64,000 nt of DNA from Haemaphysalis longicornis (GCA_013339765.2 CM023448.1:107206172-107270171); one strand, 5' to 3'. Shown: positions 31,438-43,480, counted from the stretch's first letter. Program-made: numbers and translations. The notes: a model not told the origin generated them from the letters alone.

Positions 31438-32468
31438 GTCGTTACCTAAACCATGCATACTGCGTGAGATCTGACGATCGTTTCTTGCTGCTGCTCACTT
31501 GCCCACCTGGTGTTGAGTCGCTATATTCGCATGCGTTGTATGATGTTTGCCGCCTGATTCTTAGTGGTGACATCGAACTAAATGCTGGCCCTGGTTCTAA
31601 AAATAAACCTCTCAAGGACTCAGATGGCCCCGCAACGCGATCTAGGACAAGTTCGAATACATCTTCGGAGGCGGCTACACTGTCTGCTCCGTCAGCCCAT
31701 GCTATACAGAACGAGCTCGAAAATACTACCGTTTTGTCAATGCTTTCTCAGCTAATTACAAGCCAAAATCAAATCGCTAGCGATATAATAAACATAAAAA
31801 CACAATTCAACCCAACATTCGATGCGTTGGAATCACGGGGGGCGGCACTCGAGTCTGTGACAGCTGTCTGCGAGTGGAAAACTGCGTGCGAAGCCTTACG
31901 CTCTGAAGGTGCCTTGGCGAGTAAAACAATTGCACAGCTCAGCCTCAAAATAGACGAGCTCGAAAATCAATCCAGGCGAAATAATATTATATTACACGGG
32001 TTCCCAGAGGACGCCAGCGAGAATGGCGAATCTATACTGTCTAGTGTGTCTGTACTCGTCACGCAGAAAATGAAAATGGAAATGCCACGCGTAGAGCGCA
32101 TACATATATTAGGCAAACCGCGAGAAAGGCTGCCGCGTCCGATCATATTGAAACTCCTAAATTTTAGCGACAAGATGGCTCTCTTGAAGAACGCCAAACA
32201 TCGTAAAGACTCCGATTTCAGCATTTCGGAAGATTACTCTTTTAGAGTGCGATCTATCCGCAAGAAGTTATGGGACGCGACCTCCACTTTCCGCAATAAC
32301 GGCTCCCCAGTTAAAATAGTGTATGACCAAGTATTTATCGACAACGTTCGCTACAACTGGAACGACGCATCTAATGTTCTAGTTATGGCCTCTGGTTACC
32401 ATAGCCGTGCTACAAATAAACTTGGGACTTCTCCGAAAGTTCCTTCACGGGCGTATCGCCGCCCCTGA
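31368..32468 (+). CDS. LINE ORF1 protein with 2A-like N-terminal motif
   Basis: This is an open frame of 366 codons. Near residue 70 it has LILSGDIELNAGPG, a version of the 2A ribosome-skipping motif (DxExNPGP) with Ala in place of the first Pro. Then come a Ser/Thr-rich spacer, a coiled coil (SKTIAQLSLKIDELENQSRR), and an RRM-like segment (NNIILHGFPE..ERIHILGKP..RPIILKLLN) as in L1 ORF1-type proteins. ORF1 proteins bind LINE RNA. The translation start is uncertain because no ATG lies at a convincing place, and initiation in the upstream unit is possible. Confidence 0.75.
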   Translation: MLHQWARRQQLEHHAQSFRLLYTGRYLNHAYCVRSDDRFLLLLTCPPGVESLYSHALYDVCRLILSGDIELNAGPGSKNKPLKDSDGPATRSRTSSNTSSEAATLSAPSAHAIQNELENTTVLSMLSQLITSQNQIASDIINIKTQFNPTFDALESRGAALESVTAVCEWKTACEALRSEGALASKTIAQLSLKIDELENQSRRNNIILHGFPEDASENGESILSSVSVLVTQKMKMEMPRVERIHILGKPRERLPRPIILKLLNFSDKMALLKNAKHRKDSDFSISEDYSFRVRSIRKKLWDATSTFRNNGSPVKIVYDQVFIDNVRYNWNDASNVLVMASGYHSRATNKLGTSPKVPSRAYRRP

Positions 32469-32537
32469 ATGATTCCGGCAGTTCTAATGCGCCGCTCGTC
32501 CGTGGAACTCAGTGTTGACTACCCCGTAGCTCTGCAC

Positions 32538-35226
32538 CCAAACTAACTATTATTAACCTTAACGCAAGAAGCATAACACGCAAATTCCCCGACTTCCTTT
32601 CTCTCGTTTCGACATATTCCCCACACATCATTGGTATAACTGAAACGTGGCTCCACGATGCTATATATGACTTTGAATTTACACCACCCGGATATGTCGT
32701 GGTTCGTGTCGATCGACGAATCGGCCGAGGCGGCGGCGTAGCCTTGCTCTTTCGGTCGGACTTAAGGTACTCAGTCCTGCCTAGTCCTTCTGGCATTGAA
32801 TCAATATGGTGCAAACTTCACATCGACAACTTCACATTGTAATTGGTGTCATATACCGCCCCCCGGATTCCTCCCTCGATATGTTTCACACTCTTAACGA
32901 GTTCGCAAACGCACACAACTTCGGCACCAAGCATCTTGTTCTTATGGGGGATTTTAACGCCCCTGGAGTTGACTGGCCTTCCTTGACTCACAACGGCCGC
33001 GACTCCCATATTTGTGGTGAGCTTATAAATTTTTCATTATCCCTCGGGCTTACCCAGATCGTAACTGGCTACACCCGGCATAATGCACTCCTTGACTTGG
33101 TATTCGTAAGTTCAAATATGGTACATAACGTGTGTAAATGCGAAATTATCGACGGTATCTCGGATCACAAGGCAGTGCTAGTTTCCATGCAGTGTTCGAT
33201 TGCGAAACGGCAATTCGTGGTCACTTCCTTTCACGATTTTAACCGTGCTGATGACGTTTCCATTCTCGACTGTTTAGCCGATAAATTTGAATCATTTTTA
33301 GCACTCGCCACACGCAACGATGTTGATGCTTTAGTTGGTTTCTTTGAACAGTTGGTGAAAACTTGCACTATGCAATTTGTACCGATCAAAACAAAAAAGA
33401 AAAACTACTAACGTTCCCTGGATGAACCGTGGCATCTTGCATCTTTCACGTCGGGTACGTAGGATGAGGCAGGCGAGGTCACGCCGTTCCTCTTATGATG
33501 ACGGTAGATTTTTTCAGGCAAAGGAAGAACTCCGGATCAAAATAAACGCCGCAAAAAAACACTTTTTTCGAGTAGAACTTCCGACCCTATTATCTAATAA
33601 CCCACGCAAGTTTTGGTCATCAATATTGCCCCGCGATGCCGCATCAGCGTCATTTTCCATTGGCAATGAAACAACCAATGATCCTGCGGAAATTTCCGAA
33701 GCTTTCAACAGGTTCTTTGAGTCTGTTTTCACTCGCGACGACCTTGAAGTTCCTCTTTTTTATAGTACAAGCCCATTCTTATCGATACCGGACATTATTA
33801 TTACCGAAGAGGGGGTTCTCAACCTAATATTAAACTTAAACACTAAGAAATGCAAAGGTCCGGACGACATTCCCAATGCGTTCTTGGTCCGTTATTCCGT
33901 TTGGGACTTCCAAATATCTTACTGTCATATTTCAGAAATCCCTTGAAACTGGCATAGTGCCTAGCTCATGGAAACTGGCAAAAGTAGTTCCCTTATTTAA
34001 GTCCGGAGAAAAGCATATTATTACTAACTATAGACCAAAATCACCGACTTCCTACTCTTGTAAGCTACTGGAGCATATCATTTATAAACACATCGTGGAG
34101 CATTTAGAACAACACAACTTATTATCTCAGTTTCAGCATGGATTCAGGCGTGGTTTCAGCACGGTTACGCAATTAACAGAATTCGTTCACGACATTTCTT
34201 CTTCACTTGATTCCGGAGAGCAGGTCGACGCCATTTTCATCGATTTTTCCAAGGCATTCGACACGGTATCTCACACTAAGCTGATATGCAAACTAACTGC
34301 CATATTACACAACCCTCTCTCGGTCAAGTGGATAGAAAACGTTCTTTCAGATCGCGCGCAATTTGTAGAATTTAATGGTTCCGTATCCAATTAATCTAAC
34401 GTAACTTCTGGAGTTTGCCAGGGCTCGGTCCTTGGACCACTGCTATTTCTGCTCTACATAAACGACCTGCCTGGTAACATCAATTCTAAAATCCGTTTTT
34501 ATGCGGACGATTGCGTACTATATGACACCATTAGCTCACCGCTAATGTCACCAAAAACTAAACGAGTCGTTTTCTAGGTTTTGCGCGTGGTGTAAAACGT
34601 GGCAGATGACCGTAAATTTCCGCAAAACAGTATCCATGTCTTTTACTCACAAACGTTCCCTGTCTAATTTCACGTACTCATCCGCTGACATAAACCTTCA
34701 AAGAGTTTCAGAATATAAGTATCTTGGCATTATTTTCACAAGTAACCTATCCTGGTCGAAACACATCGAATATATATGTACAAAATCACTTAAGAAACTG
34801 GGTTATCTACGGCGCACACTCAGCCAAGCCCCGAAAGACACCAAACTCCTGATGTATAAAACACTAATCAGACCGATACTCGACTACGCATGCACCGTGT
34901 GGAACCCTTACCGAAAAGGCGAAATTAACAAAATTGAAGCCGTTCAAAAGAAAGCCATCCGATTCATCTGTCGCAGGTATGACTGTACTTTTTCACCAAC
35001 CACAGCCCTCGTATCTCTAGAGCTAACCACCTTAACTGCCCGTCGTGAAATAGAATCACTAACCTTTTTTCACCGCATGATTCACTGTTCATATCGCCTG
35101 TCATCTAACAAATATGTCACATATGCAAACCCCACTCAGACCAGAAGCAATCACACCCTTAAAGTTTCCCCGTATCATCCCCGCACAGACACGTTCAAAT
35201 ATAGCTTTTTTTCCGCGAACAATTGA
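32538..35226 (+). pseudogene. LINE ORF2 (endonuclease and reverse transcriptase), broken
   Basis: The endonuclease shows NLNARS, GITETWL, IGVIYRPPDSS, LMGDFNAPGVDW and SDHKAVL. The RT shows NYRPKSPTSYSCKLLEHII, FIDFSKAFDTVSH, GVCQGSVLGPLLF and YADD (34500-34511). The thumb region (YKYLGIIFTSNLSWSKHI) and a C-terminal region follow. Frame changes occur near 32830, 33400 and 33900, a stop sits after 34390, and some sequence is missing after the YADD. The enzyme nicks the target and copies the RNA in place. This copy cannot do so. Confidence 0.88.
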
Positions 35227-35604
35227 GCGTTGGAAGTCGTTGCCTGGCCATCGTGCGCTCTCTAGACTTGCGTGCATTTCCTTCGTAAAATACAACTATT
35301 GTAAGCTACGCACATGTACCGCTTTGTTTCCTCCTCTCCCCCTTTGTACGAGTGCACTTTTGTACTTAGATGTGTATATTAGGTCGATGTATACTGTAAC
35401 CCTTTACCATGCCGCTAAAACTGTATAGCTTCCTTCTATGTTGCGTTTGGAACACCTGGTTCTCGTCGTTACCATGTTTTCTTTCTTTCTTTTTTGCTTT
35501 TGTTTCATTGTTGAACTTGTTCGATGCATGGTTTTGTGCGATGTCCCCACTCCTGCTATAGCCCCAAGAGGGGCTGCAGTATGTTAAAATAAAATAAAAA
35601 AAGA

Positions 35605-36400
35605 GGCCCATCCTTTGTCTCCCTGCACTTCCTCGTTGGTCATTTTACTGTGGGATCCTAATGCCAATCGAGCTACCACCCCAGGTTTATTGAATATTTA
35701 TCTGATTTGGCACACAATACCCCACTTTAAAAAGTGGGTGCCGACACGATTACGTGGTTCTATATTGCTCTCACTATTTCGCATTTCTCTCCCTATTTCA
35801 TATCCCCATAGTGCTCTGTGTTTCACGATAGAGGCGTTTCTATTTCCCGTCATTCTAAACGGTCCTCGCGCGTTTTCAGACAGGCCTGGCCTTCTTTATT
35901 CATATGATCAGATATTTGTTCTTCGTTGCCTGCATTATTGTAGTTTCTGGAACTGTACCGATTGTTACAGGCTGCCTCATTAAAAACCAGAACTCCTGAC
36001 TTTTCTGTGCTAAACTTAAATCCTAGATCAGTGGCTTATTCCCCACCCATATCGATGACTTTTTGCAGACTAGGTTCGTTATCTGCTAGTATAGCTGTGC
36101 CGTTCGCATATGTACCGATTACGGGATATGTTGTTCCACTTCCTGCCAGTTGCAACTATAGTACAGATGGAAACTATACTATAGTCCCCTAAAGCTTTCC
36201 CTGTACTCTTGCTATGTTCAGCATGAACAGCAGTGGAGACAAAAGAAAACCCAGTGTTAAACTTATATTATTAACTACCGGTTCGGTGCAATTTATGGCC
36301 TCCCAGGTAATTAGCACCTCGTTCTCACTGCAAATGTTCTGCAGCAGTGTATAAAATGCCGGCGCAATCCCTCTTGTTTCAGTAGGTTCCCTAAAAGTTC
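35605..36400 (-). pseudogene. Decayed LINE reverse transcriptase fragment
   Basis: The minus strand, read downward from about 36240, gives LSPLLFMLNIARVQGKL. It then gives GTYANGTAILADNEPSLQKVIDMGGE, a stop, and ATDLGFKFSTEKSGVLVF. This is the RT palm and thumb pattern, with the YADD catalytic pair changed to YANG. The remainder down to 35605 aligns only loosely. It abuts the CR1-type tail at 35600. The clade is not certain. Confidence 0.6.
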
Positions 36401-36429
36401 TTTATTCACACTCACACCTCTCCTTCAAA

Positions 36430-38088
36430 CCTTTCCTGGTCTCCACCATGCCCTATACGTTGATGATTTAGCTCTTTGGACCACCACCGGATCTCCTGGC
36501 ACACAACAAGATACCCTACAACAAGCCATCGACACCATTCTCGCTTATCTCCGACCTCGAGGCCTCACGTGTGCCCCCAGCAAGTCAGCACTCCTCATCC
36601 TCCGCTCCTGAACTCGTGGGCGATCTCCAGTTCCTACACCCGATCCTGCTCCAACGATCGGTTCCACACCCATTCCTAAAGTACACACCCTTCGTATACC
36701 CGGAGTCCACTTCCATCAAGATGGCTCTGGCGCTGCAGTTCTTCCCCAGCTTCAAGCCACTGTCACCCAACTCACCAATCTCATCAAACGCATCAGAAAC
36801 CAACGTCAGGGCCTCAAAGGAGACGATATAATACGACTAATTCAAGCACTTTTAATTAGTCGCATGACATATTCCACCCCATACATTGCCCTCAAACATA
36901 AAGAACCGGAGAAAGTCGACATACTATTTCGAAAAGCTTTCAAAATTGGACATGGCCTCCCCGCTCAAACCTCTACCGGGCGTTTCTTCCAACTCGGAAT
37001 CCAGAACACCCTCGAAGAACTCCTGGAAGCTCAACGCAACAGCCAACTCACCAGACTCCTCCTTACCACTACCGGCCGACACGTCCTCCAGGTCCTCGGA
37101 TACCCCACCCCACCTGCTTCACAAGCCCTTCAGCGCATTCCATCTTAAATCCGGTCCCACATTACTGCATCCAAAATTCCTAACAATATGCACCCAGAAT
37201 TCGACGAAGGTAGAAGGCTCTCCCGGGTTAAGCATCTTCGATCACAATTCCACTTTCACCCCGACATTACACCGACGCCGCATTCTACACCACACGCCAG
37301 GCTCATGCTCTGGCGGTTGTAAACTCAGAAGGCACACTTCTCACCTCCCTCACAACTCTCTCGACATCAAACACCACTTCCGAAGAAATTGCCATACCCA
37401 TCACCGCTACAACTGACTCCGAATACTTTACAATATTAACAGATTCCCAGCAAGCCTGCCGTAACATTCAACGTCGATGCATCTCACTTCCCGCATTATG
37501 CATACTCGCATCGATCAATCCTCTCCCCCAGCTGTACATCGTCTGGACCCCTGGTAACTCGTCCCTCGAGGGAAATGAGGCGGCTCACGCCGCTGCCCCC
37601 ACCCTTCCACACCGGGCATTTCCCTCAGGAACAGAACCCACGGTCCAGCCTCCTTTCACCTCCCGCTGTTCCATCACGCTACCACGACATCCTGCACCAT
37701 TATCGCAGCCTTCGCCTCACTTTGCCTCAACCTCACCCTCAAATAACCAAGGAAAAAGCAATCATCTGGCGTCGATTACAAACAAACACCTATTATAACG
37801 CACCCATCCTCCACGCTATCTCCCCTACCCAATACACCCTCACCTGTCAGTTCTGCCCCTCTCTTAATACTACCTACCACATGCTGTGGGCCTGTCAAAA
37901 CACCCAATCACTTACGCCCACTCCTAAACCTTCCCCAGAGCAGTGGGAGGGCCTGCTGGCTAGCTCCCATCACGCTGACCAGATCTTTTACCCGTGGCAG
38001 GACTGTTGCCAAGGCCCAAGGGCCTTGGGCCTCGGCCCTACTTCACCGAGTGACGGCTCAACGACCACCGTTTGCTCTATTAAATGTT

Positions 38089-38091
<3 letters not shown>
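36430..38091 (+). mobile_element. I-group LINE fragment, RT end to 3' tail
   Basis: It is truncated at the 5' side inside RT, starting just before ALYVDDLALWTT. The chain continues through LRPRGLTCAPSKSALLIL, the thumb region (RLIQALLISRMTY), RNase H (YTDAAF, TDSQQACRN, WTPGNSSLEGNEAAHAA) and a C-terminal Cys/His region (LTCQFCPSLNTTYHMLWACQ). Frame changes divide it into several open pieces (36864-37148, 37575-38399). It ends GCTCTATTAAATGTTTATTC and passes into the CT tract. Confidence 0.82.

Positions 38092-38172
<81 letters not shown>
38092..38172 (+). repeat. (CT)n microsatellite at a LINE 3' end
   Basis: About 80 bases of nearly pure CT directly follow the LINE terminal sequence TGTTTATT. 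On the minus strand it gives a long Arg-Glu open frame, which is an artefact of the repeat. Confidence 0.9.
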
Positions 38173-38174
<2 letters not shown>

Positions 38175-39790
38175 CTCCGTGATGTAAAACGCGCGAAATT
38201 CAAATACCCACAATTCTATACGGCAGCTCTCAAAGAGCGTATGCTTCCGATATCGCCAGTTCAGGACACCCCCGTGCCTGTTCAGGGGCTTGACGACGCA
38301 TGGGTACGAAGGCATGCATACCCGCGGCCACGGTCTTTTCCGCGCTCCCCGCATTCTCTTCCACTGATTGTGTCAAGGCAACAAAACACGGAAATCTAGT
38401 CTGGTGGTTGGGGGTTTTTTAGCGCAGGGGCATTTTAACCGACAAAATCTCAATACGTTCCCTCAGTAAGCGATTTTTGAAACTTTGCCGGTTAATCAAA
38501 GCGTAAGAGCGTAGAAATGCACAAGGTTACAGCCAAACCTGGTAATTATCATGGCACGTATAGTGGCAGGGAAAGTTATTGGACGAAACTTTGGTGACTC
38601 GTGGACATGGTGTGTTTGTGGTTCGTAACTGTCAAACTAGCTTGCAGAGGTACGCCTACTAGCTCAGCGGATCGTTTTGCCGAAGGAAAACTATAATTTC
38701 AGTTATGTGGCGTTTATAAAAAAAGGCTCAGTCCTGAGCGACATCTCACAGGTGCTGCGAAGCTGGTGGCGAGAATAAAGCCCCTTAAAAGGGGGCTCGT
38801 ACACTGCAGAAGGCCAAGGCTTTGAAGGCATGCGGTGTCAGACACAGCGTGCATAAGAAAACAAGCGATTTTGCAAAACTTTGGGCCTCCTCTGGCGAAT
38901 GCGTTCAGTCTCTTCTCCCAACCGCTGTTCACAGATACGCAGGAGGTCTATTACCTGCATAGACTCTCCGGCAGGAATTGAAGCAAATGGAAGGTATCCT
39001 GGCCAGCAACTCACAGATAATGGGTCGCGACTCCTGGGGTCACTCATGGCGCAAATTGTGACCGACGGATACTTCATCAAACATTCGTCAAGGGCCATTT
39101 CTTCTGACGTATGGGCTCTTTACCGCCAGCGAAGTTTACAAGTGTCACAGATGGCGAATTGCCAAAACTTCCGCATTGGTTCACGACAAGTAGTGGTGGC
39201 AGTAGCAGTACTAGTAGAAACCTCACGTGGCATGTAGGTAACAGTATTCTGGCAACGACACTTTGGCGAGTAGAGGGGGGGGGGGACAAGACATTGGCAT
39301 TGCCGAGGGGGGGGGGATCTGCCCCCTGGGAAACTCCAGAGGGGGTTCGGGCCCCCGAGCCCCGCAGTCGGCGCTTATGCTGTACGGTAAACGGGACGGT
39401 GTGAAGGTTCAAGAGCAGGTGCGAAAAATGTATTTATATTACTGCCCCTTCTGAGCGTGGTGGAACCAATGAGTTGACGCATACCCGGACAGCGCGATTG
39501 ACCATGAACAAGGCGCTCACCAAGACAAACCTTACGCGGAATAAAAAAGAATGCACACATGAATTGGATAAAAACTATCATACCTCTTTCATTCTGCTAT
39601 AAAGCTGCCTCGGCGACGCGAAGGAAGAACTTTACTCCCCCACTTTACGATTTCATCCCGTCCACCCGAAGTAGATGTGTTGCTGATATTGGAGGAAAAA
39701 GAGGCAAAAGAACCCGACGCTTTTGGTAATTGTTACTTTATTGTACGTATTGCCGCGCCCCCGCAGATTGTATGTGGTTTTGTTTTCTTT
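38173..39790. other. Unassigned; one open minus-strand segment
   Basis: At 38838-39098 (minus) there is an 86-codon frame with balanced composition (ALDECLMKYPSVTICAMSDP..GEETERIRQRRPKVLQNRLF). It could be a piece of a coding exon, but I do not recognise it. Two G runs at 39277-39286 and 39307-39316 lie in a GC-rich block. Nothing else stands out. Confidence 0.3.
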
Positions 39791-39794
39791 TTTT

Positions 39795-39955
39795 AAATGC
39801 GAATGCATTTATTAGTCGCGGGTTGTCTTGCGTCCATCGAGCGGCGTGCGCCTGCATACCTCCAGCGCGAGCGCACGTGAGCGCGCGCCTCGTAGTTCTG
39901 CCTTCGTCGTCGTCGTCGTCGTAAATGCGAATGCATTTCTTAGTCGGGGGTTGTC
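39795..39955 (+). repeat. Direct repeat around a (CGT)n stretch
   Basis: AAATGCGAATGCATTT-TTAGTCG-GGGTTGTC occurs at 39797 and again about 127 bases later at 39923. Just before the second copy lies a short CGT tract (39904-39921). Both copies precede sequence rich in GCGTGCGCC. This may be a duplicated end of an unidentified repeat. Confidence 0.5.
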
Positions 39956-40081
39956 GTGCTCCGCAGCGTGCGCCCGCAGGTGTTATCTCTCCGCGCTCAT
40001 GCCGAAACGCATGCGCTTGAAGCGAGCTGTACTAGTTTGCTCGAAGCGGCAAGGACGGCGAGTACTGCGGTGTTAGTCTTG

Positions 40082-40572
40082 TGTCTAACGTGTATGGGAA
40101 CTTGATATCGCACGCCGTTGCCACGTCTCCCGTTCGAGACCCGTCTCCGTACAAGGACTTGTACACCCTTGCCTACACCGGAGACGGAGTCTTTGTGGTG
40201 ACCGTGTACCTCGCGCCCAACCTCGCTCGAGACGCCGTTGCCGCGCAGCTGCACGCGGCTATGGAAAGTGTGCGCGTGCGCTCCAAACTCTCTGACCCCA
40301 TAGTCTTGGTTGGCGACTTCAACGTTGACGTGCGCAAGAAGAGTGGCGAGTGGCTGGTCGAGTACATGCAGACCAGGCACTCTATGCATTGTCTCTCTGC
40401 CGGCTTCGACACGTGCCCCACTACCATTCACGGGAGTTGCATTGATCTGGTCTTTACGCGAAACTGTGACGCGCGTATGCTTCTCAAAGACCCTTTGACC
40501 GTGCACTTTAGCGATCACAAGGCAGTGATTGTGGCCGTCAGGTACAACAGGCCAGGTACAAACAGGTGCTGA
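40082..40572 (+). pseudogene. Orphan endonuclease/exonuclease/phosphatase-domain fragment
   Basis: The frame reads VSNVYGNLISHAV, then VFVVTVYLAPNLARDAV, PIVLVGDFNVDVRKK, HGSCIDLVFTRNCDARML and HFSDHKAVIVAVRY, and ends within twelve codons of the SDH motif. GDFN and SDH are hallmarks of the metal-dependent endonuclease fold used by non-LTR elements. No RT follows; a stop, an AATAAA and unrelated DNA do. A protein that ends at this domain fits the C-terminal endonuclease of Helentron-type Rep-helicases, which is inference. The N-terminal part of the domain is missing. Confidence 0.65.
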
Positions 40573-40715
40573 TGAATAAATGATTACGTTCACACTCTCG
40601 TCATTAATTACGCCATTACTCGCAACACACTCATCATTCTTACCAATGCATACTTAGCCGGCCTATTCTCAAGCATTGGTCATTCTCCGTCTGTTGCTGA
40701 GGGGAAAAATGAGCG

Positions 40716-40900
40716 CAAGATAGAGAGAATAAATCTTTATTTGTAGAGTAGGGGCTCATGTTATGGGACTCGCCCCGTGAAAGCCTATTGTGGGATTCCT
40801 CGGCTTCGACCGTCTGTCCTCGCTCGACTCACCAGGTTGAGCTCAATCTTAAATTCTACCAAAAATTCCTTCCCACCACTCTCAATTTCCATTATACAGG
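40716..40900 (-). mobile_element. Probable LINE 3' tail
   Basis: Read on the minus strand it ends CTACAAATAAAGATTTATTCTCTCTATC, the same AATAAA, TTTATT, CTCTCT order as the other I-group LINE ends. The upstream limit is unclear and no coding part is recognisable. Confidence 0.35.
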
Positions 40901-41184
40901 ACCCTCTAGCTCCCCTGACGTCTGGCCGATCCCCCGATTGGGTAGGTGCCCTTCACAAAGGAACATCATTATCATTCCCATCATCACCTCACAAGGTCAC
41001 GCGAGGTCCCGAGCGACCATCTCGCGCCATTACGCGTGTTCCTGACTCATCTCGGCAAGCCAATGAGAATGCGACGCGTTTGACACTCCGCTTCCTGTAA
41101 TCAGCTTCGTTGTTTGATCGAGGGAGCCAATTGTAGCTTGCCACGGGATGGCAGAGGTGATGAGCGAAGGTGCCCGACACCCAG

Positions 41185-41561
41185 GAGGCAGTCGAGAACC
41201 AACTGCTCGCAATGGCGCTGCTAAGTTCGCCCCATCAGAGCCCCAGGGGACCCGAGGCTGCTGGGAAGTTCGGAGTCAGAGTATCCCGAAGGCTGCCAGC
41301 GCCTCCGCCATCCGACGCTGCCCTGGCCCCGGTACCCGCGCTTCTGGGCTGCCAGTCGGCCTGCGCCTCCTTGGCGTCTGTCCCGCAGGGCCACAGTCTG
41401 CTGCAACCGTCTGTTGCTCCTGGAATCCACGCTGCCGTCGGCGGACTGCACGCACACGGGCCACGTCGACGCGCTTCCTCGCAGGGCATGGAGGCCACGC
41501 GGATCATACGGCCGTCTCTGGGCTCCGAACCCCAGTGCATCACCGACACGACGTCGCCCAC
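41185..41561 (+). CDS. Candidate host-gene exon, product unknown
   Basis: A GC-rich open stretch starts after an acceptor-like CGACACCCAG and ends at a donor-like CCCAC|GTAAGC (41562). It encodes a low-complexity Pro/Ala/Ser-rich segment (EAVENQLLAMALLSSP near the start, RIIRPSLGSEPQCITD near the end) of about 125 residues. The end phase leaves two bases of a codon. I do not recognise the protein. Support is only the splice-like bounds, composition and open frame, so chance in GC-rich DNA remains possible. Confidence 0.35.
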
Positions 41562-41569
41562 GTAAGCTA

Positions 41570-42840
41570 GCCTTTCTTTCATGAACTTGCCCGCATTTTG
41601 AGACTTCCTTGGCGTCTCTAGGCATTTTAAATTTGTATTGTGTTGTGTGCAATCTACTTTTTAACAACATATCTGCTTATAAGCTTTTAGTTCCGCCGTT
41701 TGGCGGTACCAGAAAAAAATACCTAGAAAAGAGATCGAGTGCACGTGAGCGTGCGCCTAGCGCCTAGCGCCGGCGTCGGCCAGCTCGACCTTCTAGAACA
41801 CTCCATCCAGCGTTCGTGGCCAGATCACATGCGTTCGCGCCTGAAGTGGGGAGATATAGAACAGCTCGCGCTACAGACGCCGAGTTCGCGATGCCGGTTT
41901 CCTCGGGTTCTAGCGCTGGCTAACGTGGTACACTTTGGGAGAGATGTGAAAGGCTGCGGACAAAATGATACCGGCCTGCCAGCCATGGAGAACTTTATGG
42001 GACAATTTCGGAAATCTATGTGAGCTGCAACTGCCTGGTCTCCGACGAAGGGAGAGGGGACGCCAGCTGGGCTGTTTCTTAAGCTGCGCCGTGTTTTTTT
42101 TTTTTTTAATTTTACTCGTTCGGATCATAAAAGTACTTTTTATTTAGGCGCCAAAGCTGCACCTGCGGATACGGAGTACGAGATACATCTCTACCGTGTA
42201 CTGAGATCTCGACACAGGTGCTTTTAAGGTCACCGCATTTATCGGAAAAACGCTGCGAGGGCGAGATTTGAACCCACGACAAGACTCGGTAACAGCGGAG
42301 TGTTTTTGGTTTTATTTTACTAACGGTGGTTCTTTATCGTTTAGTTTGGTTGGCATTTTTTTAGTGAATGTATTATGCCATCTCATCCGCGTTCCCCTAT
42401 AATCAGTACCGCTAGGAGTTCTGGCTGTTAACGGCACCTTGCCTGACGTGCCTATTCGGCGGTGCCTTCGTGGTGCCAATGGGGCGATTTTCTACTTTGT
42501 TCCTCCGTATCTGCGCGCGTTTGGCAGCTTTGATTGGTAACCTGCCGGCAGGAAATTATGCTGATGTTCTAGTTTGTCTTTAACGTTCGGTTATGGGTTG
42601 GTTTTCACCCAGTATTTTCCAATTAGGACCACCGGAGCTCTACAATGGTTTTCTTTTCGGGCCTGGCTTGCCCTTAATTAATAGGGAAATCGCGATTTAA
42701 AGGTTATAGGACTCGATTGTTACTCTATTTTAGTGAGGTAATTTCTTCAGCCGCACGAACTGGACAGCAATGGTGTTGTTAATTATCGCGGGAGGAAGGG
42801 AAATAAATTTTTGACAATAAGGATTAGTGCTGATGGTATC
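41570..42840. other. Unassigned, possible intron
   Basis: No gene is seen. A GGTTCAAATCTCGCC block on the minus strand near 42255-42280 resembles a tRNA B box, perhaps a remnant of another tRNA-derived SINE; there is no A box at the right distance. A T run lies at 42099-42108. Confidence 0.3.
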
Positions 42841-42843
42841 ACA

Positions 42844-43480
42844 GGCGTGCGCAGGGTTCTCCTGTAGGTAGGCTTATAGCTCCCCGTAACGCCCCCCTCC
42901 CCTCCCCCGAGCCTAAATATTTTAAAATAAAAGTACAAAATGCGGCCTGATAAATTAATTTTGTATTATTATTTACTCCAAATAACAAATAAATGAATCG
43001 TAAATTTAAAATTCCTTTCTCGTTAAAACTTTGTTATGTGGCTTTTTATGCTTCGTGTGACACATCTGGCTTGCGTGGCACGGTCGAAAACAGAAAATGT
43101 TCGTTTTTACCTCGAACGAGTTTCTGTTAATGAGGCTCACTAAATCCGTATTCCCAATAAACGATATTAACCGAATTTTCAGATGCCCCACGTCGTAAAA
43201 TGTAGCAATTTTACTCCTGTTTATGTTCAGCATATATGGTGTTGAAAAATGGGCTTCGTAGCGAGAATTGTTCTATAGTTTGAAAAAAAAAAGAGCCTCG
43301 CAATGTGTGCGAAAATGAAAATGAAGCTATGACCTGCCTCTCACAACGGCCTGTCCGCGCACCCCGTCTTTCTGGCGGTTAATGTTGGAGGCGTGCATAG
43401 TCCTTGTACAGAGGAGTATCAGGGATCGCCGGCCGCAATTATATGTCGTCAAAAGCCTGAATGAGCAGAACCATGCGCTT
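42844..43480 (+). repeat. Dispersed repeat pair, first copy
   Basis: It aligns with 48688-49400 in the same orientation: GGCGTGC-CAGGG at the start, then TTTTTATG..GTGTGACACAT, GTTTCTGTTAATGAGG, GTAGCGAGAATTG-TCTATAG, ATGTGTGCGAAAATGAAA and AACGTTGGAGGTG-like blocks. It has no coding content and is probably a non-autonomous DNA transposon family. Confidence 0.6.

Larger units (their letters stand above)
31021..35600 (+). mobile_element. CR1/L2-group LINE, near full length
   Basis: In order: repeated 5' units, a TATA box, a 2A-like motif, ORF1, an apurinic-type endonuclease, RT, and a 3' UTR ending GGGGCTGCAGTATGTT and AAAATAAAATAAAA. There is no RNase H domain, which fits the CR1/L2 group rather than the I group. 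ORF1 is open throughout, while ORF2 has several frame changes and a stop. The exact clade needs a phylogeny. Confidence 0.88.

Noticed and set aside
42220..42310. A tRNA gene or SINE on the minus strand near 42.27 kb
   Set aside because: A B-box-like GGTTCAAATCTC is present, but no A box, no cloverleaf pairing and no conserved body were found. It is kept only as a remark.
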